From contig VZSE01010866.1 of NCBI GenBank assembly GCA_013398275.1, positions 248,001 through 312,000 on the forward strand: a stretch of DNA of 64,000 bases, in the 5' to 3' direction. The DNA comes from Promerops cafer. Lineage: Eukaryota; Chordata; Aves; Passeriformes; Nectariniidae. Each line of letters begins with the position of its first letter. The stretch's first letter is position 1. Under the pieces are notes generated by a model, which did not search any database, had not been told where the DNA came from, and was given only the letters and a program-made list of their open reading frames with translations. Below are positions 48,481 to 62,110 of the stretch, piece by piece. A program made the position numbers and the translations under genes.

Positions 48481-51400
48481 CATGAGATGGAGAAGCTCTG
48501 TTGTGAGGACAGAAAGATTTTCTTCCTCACTTCTGAGCATTTGCACTCATACTACATTGCTGCAATTAGACACTCATCTTTTTATTGTTTTTCCCTCCAG
48601 ACTGCCTTCCCTGGCAGCCTCCCCTGAAGTACACTTCAGCTAAACCACTTCTCCTTCTTTGAGCTATTCAGCAATTTTTGTAGCCCATCCTGCAGCTCTG
48701 TCCCTGTAGGTCATGCTCAGTTTTAAACTCCATCCAGCTTGAAGGTGCAGCTGGCACAAGTGCTGACAAGAACAGAAACATTGATCTTATCACTCCTCCA
48801 TCCAAGTGGCCGCAGTGTGTGATTGTGTTCTCTGGTACAGTGTATTGATTTTATGCGTTGCTATATGTGTTACATGGCTTCACAGTATTATCAGAACTGC
48901 TGACTGGTTTTTTTGTTTGTTCCACGTTTCTGGTCTGTTTAGAGCTCCTGTTTAGTGCTTGTATTCTCTGTTATGTTCATTCTCATTAACAGAGTGTATA
49001 TCTCAGAATAATGAGATTTTAGGAGTTCATGATCTTTACCAGCAGGGTAGGGAGTGGGGCAGGTTAATGGTTGTGGGTCTTTGTTTTGTTTGGGTTTCTT
49101 TAAAAAACCAAAAAGCTATTTTTTCGGTGCATTCTCATGAGTGACTTTTTTAAAAATTATACTTTATATTTTAGACTTACATTGAGGGAGTCTGGGCAAC
49201 AGCTAAACTTTGAAAGCAATATGCTTGTGTGAAAAATAGTCTGTAAAAATAGTGTTGTTTTTTTAAAAAACATTTTATTGAAGTGCAGACTGCATGATAG
49301 CTCTGAGTATTTCCCAACAGTGTATCTGTTCTGACATGTGTCCTAGTTTTAGACCTTTTCCAAGTTCATGAATGCATTTTCTTCAGAGGGCTGTATTAAA
49401 GCCCAGCAGTATTTCTTTCAGGATACTTCATCTTGCTTGTCCTCCCAGAACTAGCTGGGATCAAGCATGTTTCCACACAGTTCTGGAACGTCCGAGAATG
49501 CAGGTTTCTCACTTAAAATCTTCTGCAGCTGTGTGTGAGCAGTAATAAATGGTTGACACAAGCCTCTGGGGACAGCTTTAAATGGGTGAACTGTTCCCTG
49601 TTCCAGCCGTCTCGGGGATTTTTTTCCCCACTGGTTGGATGCTGTGCTATGAGCCTGACCCAATCCTTAGTGACAGCCTGTCGGGCTGATTAATGCAGAC
49701 TCCAGAGACTAGCTCTTTGCTCTCTGATTGATTCATTTTACCAATAGAACTCACATTCCTGTAGTGTGAATAATAAACAAGTGATTTAATGAGTACTCCC
49801 CAACCTATTCCACTGACATATCCTGATTGAAGCAGCACATGCTTTTGGAAAGCTGAAATACTCCCTGTTTGTTACATACTGAAGATCCACTGAATTATAT
49901 ACTTCTCCAAATCCAAATTAGAAAGTTAAGGATTAATTTTCTTCCGTGCTGTGCCATTAGACACATTATCAGAAATGTCACTGATGTTTAAATTGTTACT
50001 TCCTTCTAATTTTTCTGGTTCTTAACCAGTGATTTTTTTTTTCTGTGTGCTTCCCACCATGAAATGTGTTCCTCATGAAACTGTTATTTCTTTGCAGCAT
50101 TCCCCCCCTTCATTTTTTTTTAAATCTCAGAAGGTGACATGCAAAAAGTAGGATAAAATTTGTTCTTCGTCAAGGCTGTCCTTATTCCCTGCATCCCTGA
50201 TGGTGGCGTCCCACCTCATTCTATGGGTCTGTGTATAACTCTTTGTAGGAATTGGCTTTCCCAGTTCCTGTATCTTGGGAAACTCTCAGGAACACAAAGT
50301 GACAGATGGCATTACAGCACTTCAGGAGGATAGGGGAGTGGAGCCAGAGCAATGGAAAGAAGGAAGCATTTCTTGTTTGGGTCTGGATGGTTTCTGTTTC
50401 CTTTTTATTCAAGAACTCTTATTACTGCAATTAGGAGATCCTGACTCTGGATCTACAAAGAGTTCTCCAACAAACATATTCAAGAGAGATGCACATGAAA
50501 TGAATGTGAAAGGAGGGAAACGACATGACTGATTTGCTTACTTGTAGGAATATAGACATAGAAGTATTTTTGTCTTGTAAAGCTTTGCTCTGTGCTTCAT
50601 AAAGAAGTATGAGGGGAAAAATGGGAGGATAAAAGCATCCTTAATCTCTTCCCCTGTATTCCCACAGTCTCTTTCCTCATTTCTTTCTTTTGCTAGGTTC
50701 CATGGCATGCAATTTGTTTTAGCCCAACATTCAGCTGTACACCTACTGATCTGTTCTCCATGCCCAGCCTTGCTGGTACTAATATCATACCTGCTCTTTT
50801 GTGGTTCAGAATTTGAGTAACTGAGTGGGGAAGCAAAGATCCTGATGAGGTTATGATCAGGTTTCTGAGGGGTAACAGCTGCTGGCTTACTTGCTTTCTT
50901 TCCCAGCCTCCACTAGAGAAAGCTGAGAGGGTTCATTTGCACTTGCGTGAGGCACCGCTTTTATAAATCTGATAGCACTGTGCCTGCATGCACACAGTTC
51001 TCTGACGTGACTTCACATTTTTGAGTGGATGATCGAGAGATGTTTTTCTGTTTTCTGTTGAAAGAAGCTTGACACCTTCTAAAGAAACTTCTTTCTGTCC
51101 TCAACTTACTGCTGAAAGGTTCTAGGAGCTGTAATTACAATACTGCTTTAATGAGAGTCTCTGGCCTAATTTTTTTGCTTCGTAGCAGCTTGGGGGAGAG
51201 AAGGAGGCTTATTCCTTTATTGTTTCTGCCCTGTAGTGTCTCCTGCTTCTGTCTGTTCTTCCGAGACCGCAACCTGATGTGACATTCATTTCAGCAGTGG
51301 TTCTTTTTGCTGCAGCATCAGCACAGATTTATGTCTGGCCATTGACGCAATATATTTTATGGGTAGTCAGCTCAAGGTTTTCTGTGTTACAGGATGTGTT

Positions 51401-52414
51401 GTGGGCAGGTTTAGCAAAGAAAATGTTCAAACCCAATAGCATGAAAAGGAAAAACAGACTTATTGAATTATGTCTGCCTGGAATTACATAGACTGTATAG
51501 ATTTAAGATCTGTCTTAGGGCTGAAATGAGTACTGCCATGCTGAAACAAAAGGCAGTGTAAAGATTCAGGAGCATATGCTTGAAAGGAAAAAGCTTGGGC
51601 GCACAAGAGTTTGCCACAGAGATGTGAAAGTGTCATCACAGTGCTGGATGGACCCTAAGTTATTTTCTCTCTTGAAGGATTATTAATCTAGAAGTGGTTA
51701 AGAAACCTTGATAAGAGAGCATGGCATTACATGGGATTGAGTTTGAGGTTGTTCTAATGATAAGTCACAGCTCAGGTCATTGAGATGGAGCAGAGGCAGC
51801 CTTTTGCCTGGCACTCCAAGAAGGAGGAGGAAGAAAAGGTTACAAATACTTTTGGTTCTCCAGGGTGAAACAGTGGGCACTGGAGAAAGACTGAGTACTC
51901 TTGGTCATGAACTGGAATTGGTTTTGAGTTCTTGACAATAGTCAAGCCCATTAAAAATGCCTTTTTAATAGACTGTTGTTTTCAGTAAAGTTTTCATTTT
52001 GTAACACTTCTACAAGCTCTTGGAAAATCAAGATCTACAGTCCTATCTAAAATCAATTTTTAGAAAATTATACCTTAGCCATCAGTTGCAAAAAACTGCA
52101 ACAAAACGGGCAACCAAAAAACCCAACAATTTCAAGTGAAGTCCTGAACTTGAACATCATAATCAAAAGTAGGATTTTTGAAAGGTTTCATCACTGACTA
52201 GGCTTTGCTGCTGATGAAGTCAGCTCTCTGAGAGAAGAATGTTGATGGCCAGCTTTCAAACTCTGAAATGCCTGGTACTCTGTTCAGTGACTGGCCAGAT
52301 GCTGCTGCCTGAGGATTTGTTAAGCTTGCTCTCAAAAGCTTGTGACAGAATTCTTTGTATCAGGAAAACTCCATTGTCTTTCCAGCTCCATGGACAGGAG
52401 TCATCTTGCTTAAT

Positions 52415-52428
52415 TATCTATCTGTCTG

Positions 52429-52506
<78 letters not shown>

Positions 52507-52507
52507 C
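52415..52507 (+). repeat. (TATC)n tetranucleotide microsatellite
   Basis: About 23 units run TATCTATC... with two TGTC variant units near the left end. It generates a spurious YLSI-repeat ORF. It is probably length-polymorphic. Confidence 0.95.
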
Positions 52508-53856
52508 TTAGAGATGTGTGCTATGGAGGTGTGTGCTATGGATGCTGTACCTGAGAGATTCCCCAAAAGCTCCCTTTGGAGGTGATAGATTATGGCTAAA
52601 CTCATTGTGAGGGAGGTGCTGCAGATCAGACAGGTAAACATAATTACAAGAGCTTCTACATTGCTACTTTGTAGATGGCTTAAGCAAAGTGTGATGGATC
52701 TCAGCTTGAATTTTCAGTTTAGCATTGCTGTGCCCAGGTAAAGAGGATGATGTGTCCATTTGCAGACTCATAGGGCACATGGATTTGTTTTAGCATTTCT
52801 TACTGTTTTAGTTTTTTTTTCTTTCTGTTGTTTCTTGTTTCTGTGAATAGAGTTGTCTGTCATGCAGTGGGAGGCTTAATTTAAAATGTCCTGGACATTG
52901 AGCAAAAACTGTTACCTTGATGTAGTTGCTGTTAAGTCACATGACTCCAAGTTATCTCTGTTTAAGGTATTAATTAAGAAGAGAGTTTTAAAAGTTGTTT
53001 TCAAGGCCTAGTCACTCAAATATGGCAATTGAGATAGAAAATACATTTCAGCTGACAAATGACATGAGCTTTTATTTAACAGTTCTTATTCAAAGGTACT
53101 GAATTGGGAAGACCTGCTTAAATGAACCCATTCTTCTACCTTCAGAATAGTGGGGTTTTGTTAAGTAGATTCCTGCTCATTTTGGACTGATATGCTCATG
53201 TGATCCCATGGCAAAAGCATAAAGAGCTCCGTTTATTCATGACTTGGTGGGGACTTTCCACAGTGAGTGCAAGCCAACAGCACAGGAACACTGCCATAGC
53301 TACCACTGAACTGGAGCCTTGAGGCAATTTCTTTACAGAGCTTTCTTTTAATAGATTTGCTCACAAAAAGATGCCTGGTCATGCTGCCTTCCAAAGAGGT
53401 TTGGCAGACACTGGCAGAGCATGAAAGCATCTTATCTCTGCTGCAGATGAAAAACCTTGTAGTTTTTTGTTTTCCTAAGAAAAAACTGGGGGGCAAAAGT
53501 GAGAAGAACCCAAGGACCTGGCAGATACCATGTTTACTTTTTAGCTATGTGCAATTCACTTTTTACTGCTGCCTTTCATAAGCATAACTCAATAAGTAAA
53601 TCAGATTGAGACTCACAAGTGTTGGAGGCAGAATGGGACCTTCAGACAAAAAGTATTAAAGAAGCCCTCCTGTATAGTCACAAGGTGCAGAAAGGATCCT
53701 CCTGCGTTCTAAACTCCTTCTCAAAGAGGAGTCTTAGTGCAGCTGGAATCAATCTTGGCCCCAGACTCTGCCAACAGTTTATCTCTAAAGCATTATATAG
53801 GTGTAATTGAGCCTCTATAGAACTTTGTCCTGCAGGATTAAGGATGGCAACCCAAA

Positions 53857-53905
53857 TCTCTCCCTCTCTCCCTCTCTTCCCTCTCCCTCTCTCTCCCTCT
53901 CTCTT
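53857..53905 (+). repeat. CT-rich (CTCTCC)n tract
   Basis: About 50 bp of CTCTCC/CTCTTCC units form a pure pyrimidine strand on the plus strand. It is a simple repeat with mirror symmetry that could adopt triplex structure. Confidence 0.9.
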
Positions 53906-56900
53906 GATCTGTGTATCTAGATATAAAATAAATTATTTATTTAAACTTACTACGATAATTATAATGATCAGACTAAAAGATCTTAATCAGGATAGGTAGC
54001 TATAACTACTAGTATATATAACTACTAGTGTACTATTTTTGGAGCAATATTCAAGCAACTATATTAAAGCTAGAAAAACCAATTATTAAGTAGAGATTGA
54101 TGTTACTCACCTGGGCTGATGACTGTGGGGAAATCTCTTTTGCTCAACTTTGAGGAGTAACCTTGAGGAGCACCCCCACCTAAGGAAGGAATTTCCACAC
54201 ACATGCTTGGAGAAGAGGCATGATAGAACACTACAGTTAAAAAGTGGGAATGGATTTTCATAGTATAAAGTAATTGACTTTATGTCAATGTCCTATTGTC
54301 CTATGTCTCCAGGCCAGCTGTGCCAGCTCAGCATCTTTATTTAAGTTGTAAGTTGTATCACATCTTGGGTCCTTTATCAGGTGCTTTTTTCTTCCTCAGA
54401 ATGTTTGACTTTGGAGTTGAGGAGTCCAGCTGGTTTCAGCATTCTTCAACACCAAAACCAGCATGGCATCCCTTTCTTCATTCACCACTGATAGCTTTCC
54501 AAATAAAAAAGTTCAAGCTGGTTTTCCCCCATTCTAGGCAGAGAATCCTGCTACAATGAGAAGCCTAATACTTCCCTGTGCTGCTTACTGGGAAACTAAC
54601 AAAAACACAAGACAAAGACAGGGACAAGGGGTATTTAGACTAACCTTTCTTCTTCAAATTTCAAAGTCCTTTATTAAGGATTACAGGGCACGTGAACCAC
54701 CTGAGGGTTTGACTGTCTTAACAGGGCCATGGAGGAGGATGAGATCAGCACTGTGTACTTCTCTTCTAGTCAGCCTCCCTGTCTGCTCTAGATCATCTCT
54801 CTGCTTTTTGCCCTTATTTTTTCATGTAGTTGTAATGACCTCTGAAGTGGCAAGCAGATGAGATGACATTTTATTAGCTATGCTGTATGTGGTCCTAGAG
54901 CTGTATAAAAGTGACACTTAATGAAGCCATTTGTATCTTGTAGGTGTCCAGCTCTCCCAACCTTATGAGACATGCATTAAATTTCTCAGCAGTGGAATGC
55001 CACAGGCTACATACCTCATATTTAGGAGAGCTCTGGGGAAGGGGATTTCTATGAGTAATTCAGGAGAGTGAGGTGACAACAGCTTCTTACAGGTCCCTGT
55101 ACGTAGTTGCTGCATGAGGCTAACCTGGGAATGTAATCAGATAGGGCTGACCCATGAGTGTTACCTGCAGTCCCTATGTGGCTCAGATGTTCTAAGTTGG
55201 CCACCTGTGATGCACGTAGTCACATCTATTGATTTTATTGAGTGAGGTAACTTGGAGAGCTTTTAACTTTTCGTCCTTTTAGTGCTTATCTAGCTCAGAA
55301 GCCGACCTGCATTTTTCACAGAAACAGTGGCTTTGTTAAGTCAATGAGACCCTGCACAGTAGAGCAGAACTTGCCTGTGAAAATACTGCTATTAGTGAAA
55401 GTGTGACAGAAGAAAATAGTTCAGTTTGTCTCTAAAATCCAGGCCTGATACTTCAGGATTCAGAGTCAGCAGAAAATACACCACATAAAACTGTGTTTGA
55501 AAACTGCAAACCAAACATGACTGATGCAGAAAAAATTGAGATGTAATGTAACACTGGACCTCCCTACTGGTTTTTGACACTGACTTTTGGAAACGAGCCA
55601 TGCTCAATGCAAAACACTGGGGAGTATGAGTGGTTTAAAGTTTTGATGCTCAGGACAGAAAATCTATTTGCTTGAAATGGAAAACAGAGCTCCCTGTAAG
55701 AGGGATTGTGTGTCATCATTGGCATGTGAAATAATTTTGTCTTGATAATTATAATTTTCTATCTAGTAGTCAGGTCTGGCACTAGAAGATACCTGCTTTT
55801 TACTGACTTGCAGTCAGGTTTTTGCTAGGCTCGTGGGAAGTTTGAAGAAAGTTTTTTCTAGTCTCTGCAGCTCCTCTATCAATTTTTCACTATCTTAAAC
55901 CCTGGTACATAGTATGTACCTGCCAGCCAAGCAATTAGTCCTGGGAGGATGCTTTAACTTGTATTATTCTGTCTGTCTCAGTGAGTCTGCTATTCCTCCT
56001 GGGACCCTGCAGGTAACCTAGCGTGGAGCACCATGGGGCTCTGCCTGTGCTGTTGTATGCAGAAGTATCATCTCAGGGACACCACTCAGTAACTGAGGTT
56101 CTGCTTGATGAGATGCTGAACTAAAAAACAGTGAAAGGTGCTCCCAGCAGCCGAGTGTTTGTGATCTGAAGTGGGAAATGCTTCTCCATATATATTTACA
56201 GATAGTGACTGTTGGGGAGTGATTTATGGAAGAACTAAGAATTGAACCTGAATCTGCAGAGGTTTGATTAAAGGTCCTGTCTGCAAGGCTGTTCTTCTTC
56301 CCCTTAGGACCTCTAGATGATGATGGTCTTTCTCAGGTGTTACAGATTTTTCAAGTCAGTAATTCTGCAGACACTGTCAACAGTCCACAAGGTCTCCTTT
56401 CTGAGTGACACTGAATCCAAAATGATCTGTAGAGTCAGTGGGAAGGTAATGACTCCTGAAAAATATATGTCTGTGTTGGCCCTCTGGCTTTTCCAACTGG
56501 AGAGGAGGAGAGGAATTGCAGAAGGGCGGAAGCAGTAAATCTATGTCTCTATAGAAAACAGAGTTTGTGATTATTGTGTTCTGTCATTATGGTAGAACAG
56601 TGGATTGTAAATGGTGATTTCACTTGAAAAGAGAAAAGGACTTGAAAGGTGAAGGGAATATGAATTACACTTAGTGAATCCTTCCAGAAGACAGCTGAAG
56701 TGCACATGCTGATTACTAGGGTCTGTCTTGACCCTCAAACTTGGCGTTCTCAACCTTGGTGAATGGTGTCTTTGACTGTCTTTTAGGAATCTGTAATCCA
56801 ACTCCTCCACTCAGCCCCAGTATAGAAATTTACTGTGTGTTTTATTCTCCTGGCTGCTGTTTATCATTAAACAAAACACACACTCATCAGAAAAAGTGAG

Positions 56901-58140
56901 CCAGAGCTGTCGTATTCTTGGAGGATTGCTAATGAGAATAGAGTTTTTAATTACAGTGGATCATTACCACATGTAAACTGACCATCTGTTAGAGGAGAGT
57001 ACTTGTGAAGGAGAGAAAAAGGACATCGTGTGTACCTTTCAGTGAGGATGCTGCTCACTGGTAAAATATTAATAGATATTAACCAGGAGGGCTTTGGAAG
57101 TTTCATCCTGTTGCTCTTAGTAACTGAGTTGTCCTTATGAAAGGAAGTTTCCCTCTGCATTCTTCCCAATAATTGGTGCTGTCCAAGCTGACCCAAGTCC
57201 TCATGCTGATGCCTGGCACTTTGTTTAGTTCATGCAGTTTTGTTGCTTTAATGACCATTTTGTTAGATGTTCTTAGGCCAGGGTGGAGGACTTATCTTTC
57301 TCCTTTTATGCTCCATGGGTGCTTATGCAATTGGTGTCATTGGAGGGAAGTCTTGGGAAGCTGCAAATTCTCAAAGCACGTGCACCGAGTTTTGTGCAGT
57401 GAATTTCACAGAGGATGTAACATGAAGCTGTCATGCACACATGTGGCCTTCAAAAGGGATGAAGACTGCAGAAATGAAGAGTGAATGCTCAGCAAGCATT
57501 TCGTCTGGAAAGCAATCCAAAAAGGCAGATTGCCATAATTTTAATAAAATAGTTGTTAGCATTATCATTAGTGCTTTTAAGAAATAAAATTATTGGATTA
57601 TTTTAATGATGCTTGCAAATACCAACATGGTTGTGTGTCTGTGTGAAGATTCCGTGTGCAGTGGTGTACTCGTTACAAGATGTTGCTCTAAGAGAAGTTA
57701 GACCTTTCTTTCTTGCACTGATAGTAATTTAGGAGGGATGGAAGGTAAAACTGCTTCATCTGTTGCACTTCCTCACTGAAGTAAAGGCATTCCTCTGAGA
57801 ACACTGATTCTCCATCATCCATGGATGATGCAGAGAAGCTCTTCTCTGCTTCACTAACTGTTGTTAATGGCCCCATCCAGTTAGCCTCCACCCTGAAAAG
57901 TCCATGACCATTCCCTATCTTATCCTCCTCCACTTTTTCAAGCCATGCATAAGGGTAAGTCATGCTAAGCTGATTTGTATCCTGGTTGATTTGTCTATTT
58001 TTTGCTTTTTGATGCAGTTTTCTGTTGAATTGGGAGCTAAGGTATTTTAAATTGATTATGTAAACTGTTTTTGATCAGATTAATAATGTAGTGGGAATCT
58101 GTCATATGGCTGTTTGCCGAATGTTTTTGCTAATGGAAAG

Positions 58141-58186
58141 TGGAACTGTTGTACCAACAGTTCTAATTGGAACTGTTGTACCAACA
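58141..58186 (+). repeat. Short tandem duplication with 27-bp period
   Basis: TGGAACTGTTGTACCAACA occurs identically at 58141-58159 and 58168-58186. The unit is itself a near-palindrome (AACTGTTG ... CAACAGTT). Confidence 0.9.
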
Positions 58187-58818
58187 CCTTTCTTGATCTG
58201 TTTGGAGCCCATACCTGTTGATGCTTAAGAAAATGGAAGGGAACCTCCATGCACTGAAGCAATAGTGTTGTACTGTGGGGGGAAAACAACTTTCTTTCCC
58301 CTGATCTCAGTACTCACTGAAGCAAGAGATTTGATTGCCCATATCTTAGGATGCAGAGCAGCACATCAGTAAAATTCACAGCTTTTCTGTGTTTGTGCAC
58401 ATCATCCCAACTGATCTAAAGGAAAAGCAAGGCTTTTTAGTTTCCAGTTTGCATATTCTGTTCAGTCCTCTAATTGCCGAAAGTAATATTAAATACTCTA
58501 GGGAGAAGGTCATTTATCAGGAAGAGGAGTTTTGGGACTACCGAAGAATTAGGTTATCTTTACATTATGAAACCACAGTGTCAGAATTAGGTCACTATTT
58601 CCTTTAATGTCTCTGTGTAACTGGCTGAAAAATCTACAGAAAATCTAAGATAGCTAAGAGTGTGTTATTTATGAGACAGGGAAGAGCACTTGGTTTTCTG
58701 GGTTGATACTGCACTGCTAAGGGATGCACTGATGCTGTAAATCATTCAGGTGTATTAGTAAAGACACTTTTCTGAAATCTGTGAAAAAATGATGCCTCAA
58801 ATAGTGTTTGAGGGCCAT

Positions 58819-58861
58819 CTAGCAGATGATGGTTTTATTTCCTTTGGATGAGAGGCAAAAC
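58819..58861 (+). repeat. Unidentified dispersed repeat, copy 1
   Basis: CTAGCAGATGATGGTTTTAT, then TTCCTTTGGATGAGAGGCAAAA. This is about 90 percent identical to 60661-60702, 1.84 kb away and in the same orientation. Similarity may extend weakly on both sides. The family was not recognised. Confidence 0.6.
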
Positions 58862-60353
58862 AGCCTTCCTGGCCACTTTTCAGAAGTGTTGGAGTGCTAA
58901 TCCTGGCCTCCTAGCCAAGACCAGCTCGAGTAATTATGTTGTGCCTTCTTAAATTCCACATCGTGTCCGAGTGGGCAGACTGTTCTCCAATCCATGTCTC
59001 AAACATGGTGTCACAGTTAGGTATTTTCCCTGCTGTAACTTGTGCTGATAATGTGGATCTCACACAGTGCTGCAGCTCTTGCTTTTGCTGCCATTATTAC
59101 TGTCCTCTTATTATTGTGCTGAGGTTTGTAGGAAGAGATGATACCTTTATCTGACCAAGTAACACAGCTAGAGATAAAAAGCCTTAATGTAAGTGTCAGT
59201 AGAATGTCTAGAGACTCCTAGAGATCTGGGCCTGGTTGGTCATGGTTTTGTGTAGATGCGGAGTTAAAGGCAGGGTCTGTTTTGGGAGTTCACACACATG
59301 GAGGATGAGGCAGGTAAAGGGATAAAAACATGCAAGCAGAGTGATTGATGGGGTGACATTTGCTGGTGAAACGGGAGTGGAGTTAATTCTGGAGGTGGTG
59401 AGTTAATGCACAAGGTATAGGAAGGGAAAAGAAATGCAGAAGAGGTGGGACCTCATGCGCTTCTAGGCCAAAGAAGCTGGGGAAGCTGGTAGAGCAAAGC
59501 TGAGCTTGGCAGGTTGGCCAAGCTGGTGTTCAAGTGAGTGGCTGACTGAAACAATGGGAACAGACAAAACTCCCTGTGATCATCACTACCATTTTGCCTA
59601 CTATGGAACAAACTGGGATTCATAATCTTTGCTTGGTCTCTGGGTCAGAGTTCCTGGTGCCCAGTTCTGCATGGCTTGGGGTGAGCTTGGGGAACAGTGT
59701 CTCTGGTTACAGAAGGGGGAATAGTACTTTGTTCGACAGTTTAAGATGCTTTGGGGAATACAGGTAGTCCCTCATCTTGACCTCTTCATTCATTTCCCAC
59801 TGGATGCTGTCTGAATCCATGGGGTGGAATGGTGCTTATGTCACTGGTGATTGCTGTGCTCAGTTCAGCTACCCTGCTCTACTGAAAGTGGTACAGAGCT
59901 TTTTAGGCAGCTTAGGTGGGACAGCTTTTCCTCTCTATCTGAAAGCAAAGAAAAGAGGGTTGCTAGCTTTGGATTAGTGTTTAGAAGAATATCATCTGAT
60001 TGAAAAAGTCCTGAGAAGAGAACCCTGGACTGTTCTTTAGACCATCTGGCTCTCAAATGGCTCTCTTCCAGCTACTGTGGAGATCTCACTATTTGTTTGT
60101 AATATTGGGGAGCACTTGCCATAAACACATCTGCTGTTTATGTTAGTGACCTAGGGTATAGTTACTTTTCACTATGCTAGTTTATGTAAAATCCACTTTT
60201 GCAGGATAGTTTTCATTCAGTCATTCCCTGCATAAATTGATGATTGCTTGTCTTTGAGCAACAAAATATAAAAAGCAAAATGTTTTGTCGTTTTGTGCAA
60301 ACTACAGAAACTGGCCTGCACGTGGCCCAGCAGTGAGGGAGGTGTAAGGTGTA

Positions 60354-60433
60354 ACTCCCATTAGGTATGGGGTTCATGAGAAGCCAGTGAGGGAGGTCAC
60401 TGGCTTCTCATGAGCCCCATACCTAATGGGAGT
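60354..60433. repeat. Near-perfect inverted repeat, 37-bp arms, 6-bp loop
   Basis: The left arm is 60354-60390 (ACTCCCATTAGG ... AGCCAGTGA), the loop GGGAGG is 60391-60396, and the right arm is 60397-60433. The arms are exact reverse complements except one position (T at 60373 against C-type in the mirror, a G:U-compatible mismatch). A 13-bp direct repeat CAGTGAGGGAGGT occurs at 60331-60343 and again at 60385-60397, spanning the loop. Confidence 0.97.
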
Positions 60434-60660
60434 ACAAGTGGCATTTGAAATAGCCTAGCCTCAGGAACAGAATAATTCTTTACTCATTGCAGTACTTGTT
60501 CTGAATTAGGAGAGCTCAGCACAATTTTCTCAGTGTTCTTTTTCCCTTGTCAAAACCCAGTCTGCTGACAAAATGCACAGGTCTACATTTGCTTTTTGAC
60601 CGCTGAGTGGAAGTAAGTTTTATGTTTTATTTAACTATGTTCTTGCAGAGATGAACCATC

Positions 60661-60702
60661 CTAGCAGATGATGGGTTTATTTTCTTTGGATAAGAGGCAA
60701 AC
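60661..60702 (+). repeat. Unidentified dispersed repeat, copy 2
   Basis: CTAGCAGATGATGGGTTTAT, then TTTCTTTGGATAAGAGGCAAAC. It is the partner of 58819-58861 with about four substitutions. It is followed about 40 bp later by an 18-T run (60740-60757). Confidence 0.6.
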
Positions 60703-61829
60703 CGGCGTATTTTCACTGCTTCAGCTACCCAGGCTCTGATTTTTTTTTTTTTTTTTTAATTATTCTTGTTCTCAGTTCTGAATCCTTAGTTACCCCATTA
60801 CTGAGCAGCTGAACATGACCACCCAAGAGAACAACTCTCCACTTCTTTGTGTTCTGGAAATGTTAGGTTTTAAACTTTTAGAAGAATGTCTTGTGTTGTA
60901 ATGCTTACAATGCTCAGTGAGCAGAGATGCAGGGAAGGGAAAAAGGAGGAGAGATGAGTCCTTATAAGCAAAGGAGTTTGGTTGGTTGGTGTTTGAGCCT
61001 GCTCATAGTCTTCTGACTAAATTAAACAATAGAGAGTCTCTCAAAGATATGAAAAAAATCAATTTCTATTAAACCCTTGAAATAATGAACAGCCATTTCG
61101 TGCTGTTTGTTTCAACAGCATTAGTGTTTTGGTGTTCTGCTTTCTCACTCTGAAATAAATTCCTTCTCTTTGTGTAATACCTCTTTTTTCAAGTGTGTGC
61201 TAGCACTGTATGGGTAGATAAGAGACATCTCTTGATGTTACCTTTCTTGACTAGATTTAAGCTCCATTTGAAACCAGTAATGGGATGATTTTACCAGCAA
61301 ACAATAAGACATCACTATAGGAGTTAGGAATGGAAAGATTTCAATATTCCAAATGTTGTGACCTTAATTCTTCAGTTGCCTTAAGGTCTTGATCCCAGAG
61401 TAATGTGATTATTAAAATGCTAACTGAAAAGAAAGCAAACCAAAAAGCTAGACAGAGCATTAACCCTGGCAAAAAGCTTGAAAACAGGAGTAAAAAATGT
61501 AAGGGTGGAACTGAAGGCAGAAAAATAATCCAGAATATATCAGTTAATACAAAATATCATTTTGAGGTTTTTTGCTTGTGGGGTTTTTTGTTTGTTTGGT
61601 TGTTTTTTTTTTTTTTTAGTGTGTTTGGTTGGTTTTTACATTCTTAAATATGAGTTTTGGAGGCACCTGACTTTTAATTTTTACTGTAAACAAAGGTGTA
61701 AAGAGTAAAAGGCTAAGTGTCCATTTGGAAAGCAAGTAGTTGGGCCATTTTAATAACAGGTTGGAAGTGAAAGAGACTTCTCTTATAGTAACAACTGGAA
61801 GACTTCTAAGAGTAAGTCCCTCCATGGAC

Positions 61830-62110
61830 TGATTATGCTCAGCTCCTTGTGCGCTCAGTGGGAGATGAGTGATGACTCAGCACTTCGCTGTCTTCTATTC
61901 AAATTGATCCATTTATCGAGAGAGCTGCGAGGGGCGTTCAGAGTGAGGGAGTTAATACAAAAACGAGAATTGAGAACCCGAGGGGTCAATAACATTGTTC
62001 CTGCTTGTAATGGCAAGGAGCAAGTTGTAGCTGTGGAGGAGAGAGCAAGGCAATGCACTTCAGAGCAGATTTTATCGAGTAACTGCAGCAGTCTCTTGAA
62101 ATACTTCCCA
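61830..62110. promoter_or_regulatory. Candidate conserved enhancer / CpG-retaining element
   Basis: At least eight CpGs lie between about 61849 and 62080, in an intron where CpG is otherwise scarce. TGATGACTCAGCA at 61870-61882 is one mismatch from a MAF recognition element and contains a perfect AP-1 site (TGACTCA). The segment is open on both strands for unusually long (100 codons plus, 181 codons minus), but neither translation was recognised. This pattern is more typical of a conserved non-coding element than of a gene. Confidence 0.25.

Larger units (their letters stand above)
48481..58140 (+). other. TSPAN9 intron continued
   Basis: Apart from the two simple repeats at 52.4 and 53.9 kb, nothing was recognised. 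TATAACTACTAGT is doubled at 54001-54013 and 54017-54029. No tetraspanin exon encoding the GCGLLGVGIW or small-loop region was seen. Confidence 0.5.

Noticed and set aside
52239..52585. YLSI-repeat ORFs
   Set aside because: Produced by the TATC microsatellite.
56215..56330. Possible third MIR copy (GAATTGAACCTGAATCTGCAG)
   Set aside because: Only one short block resembles MIR, which is not enough to call.
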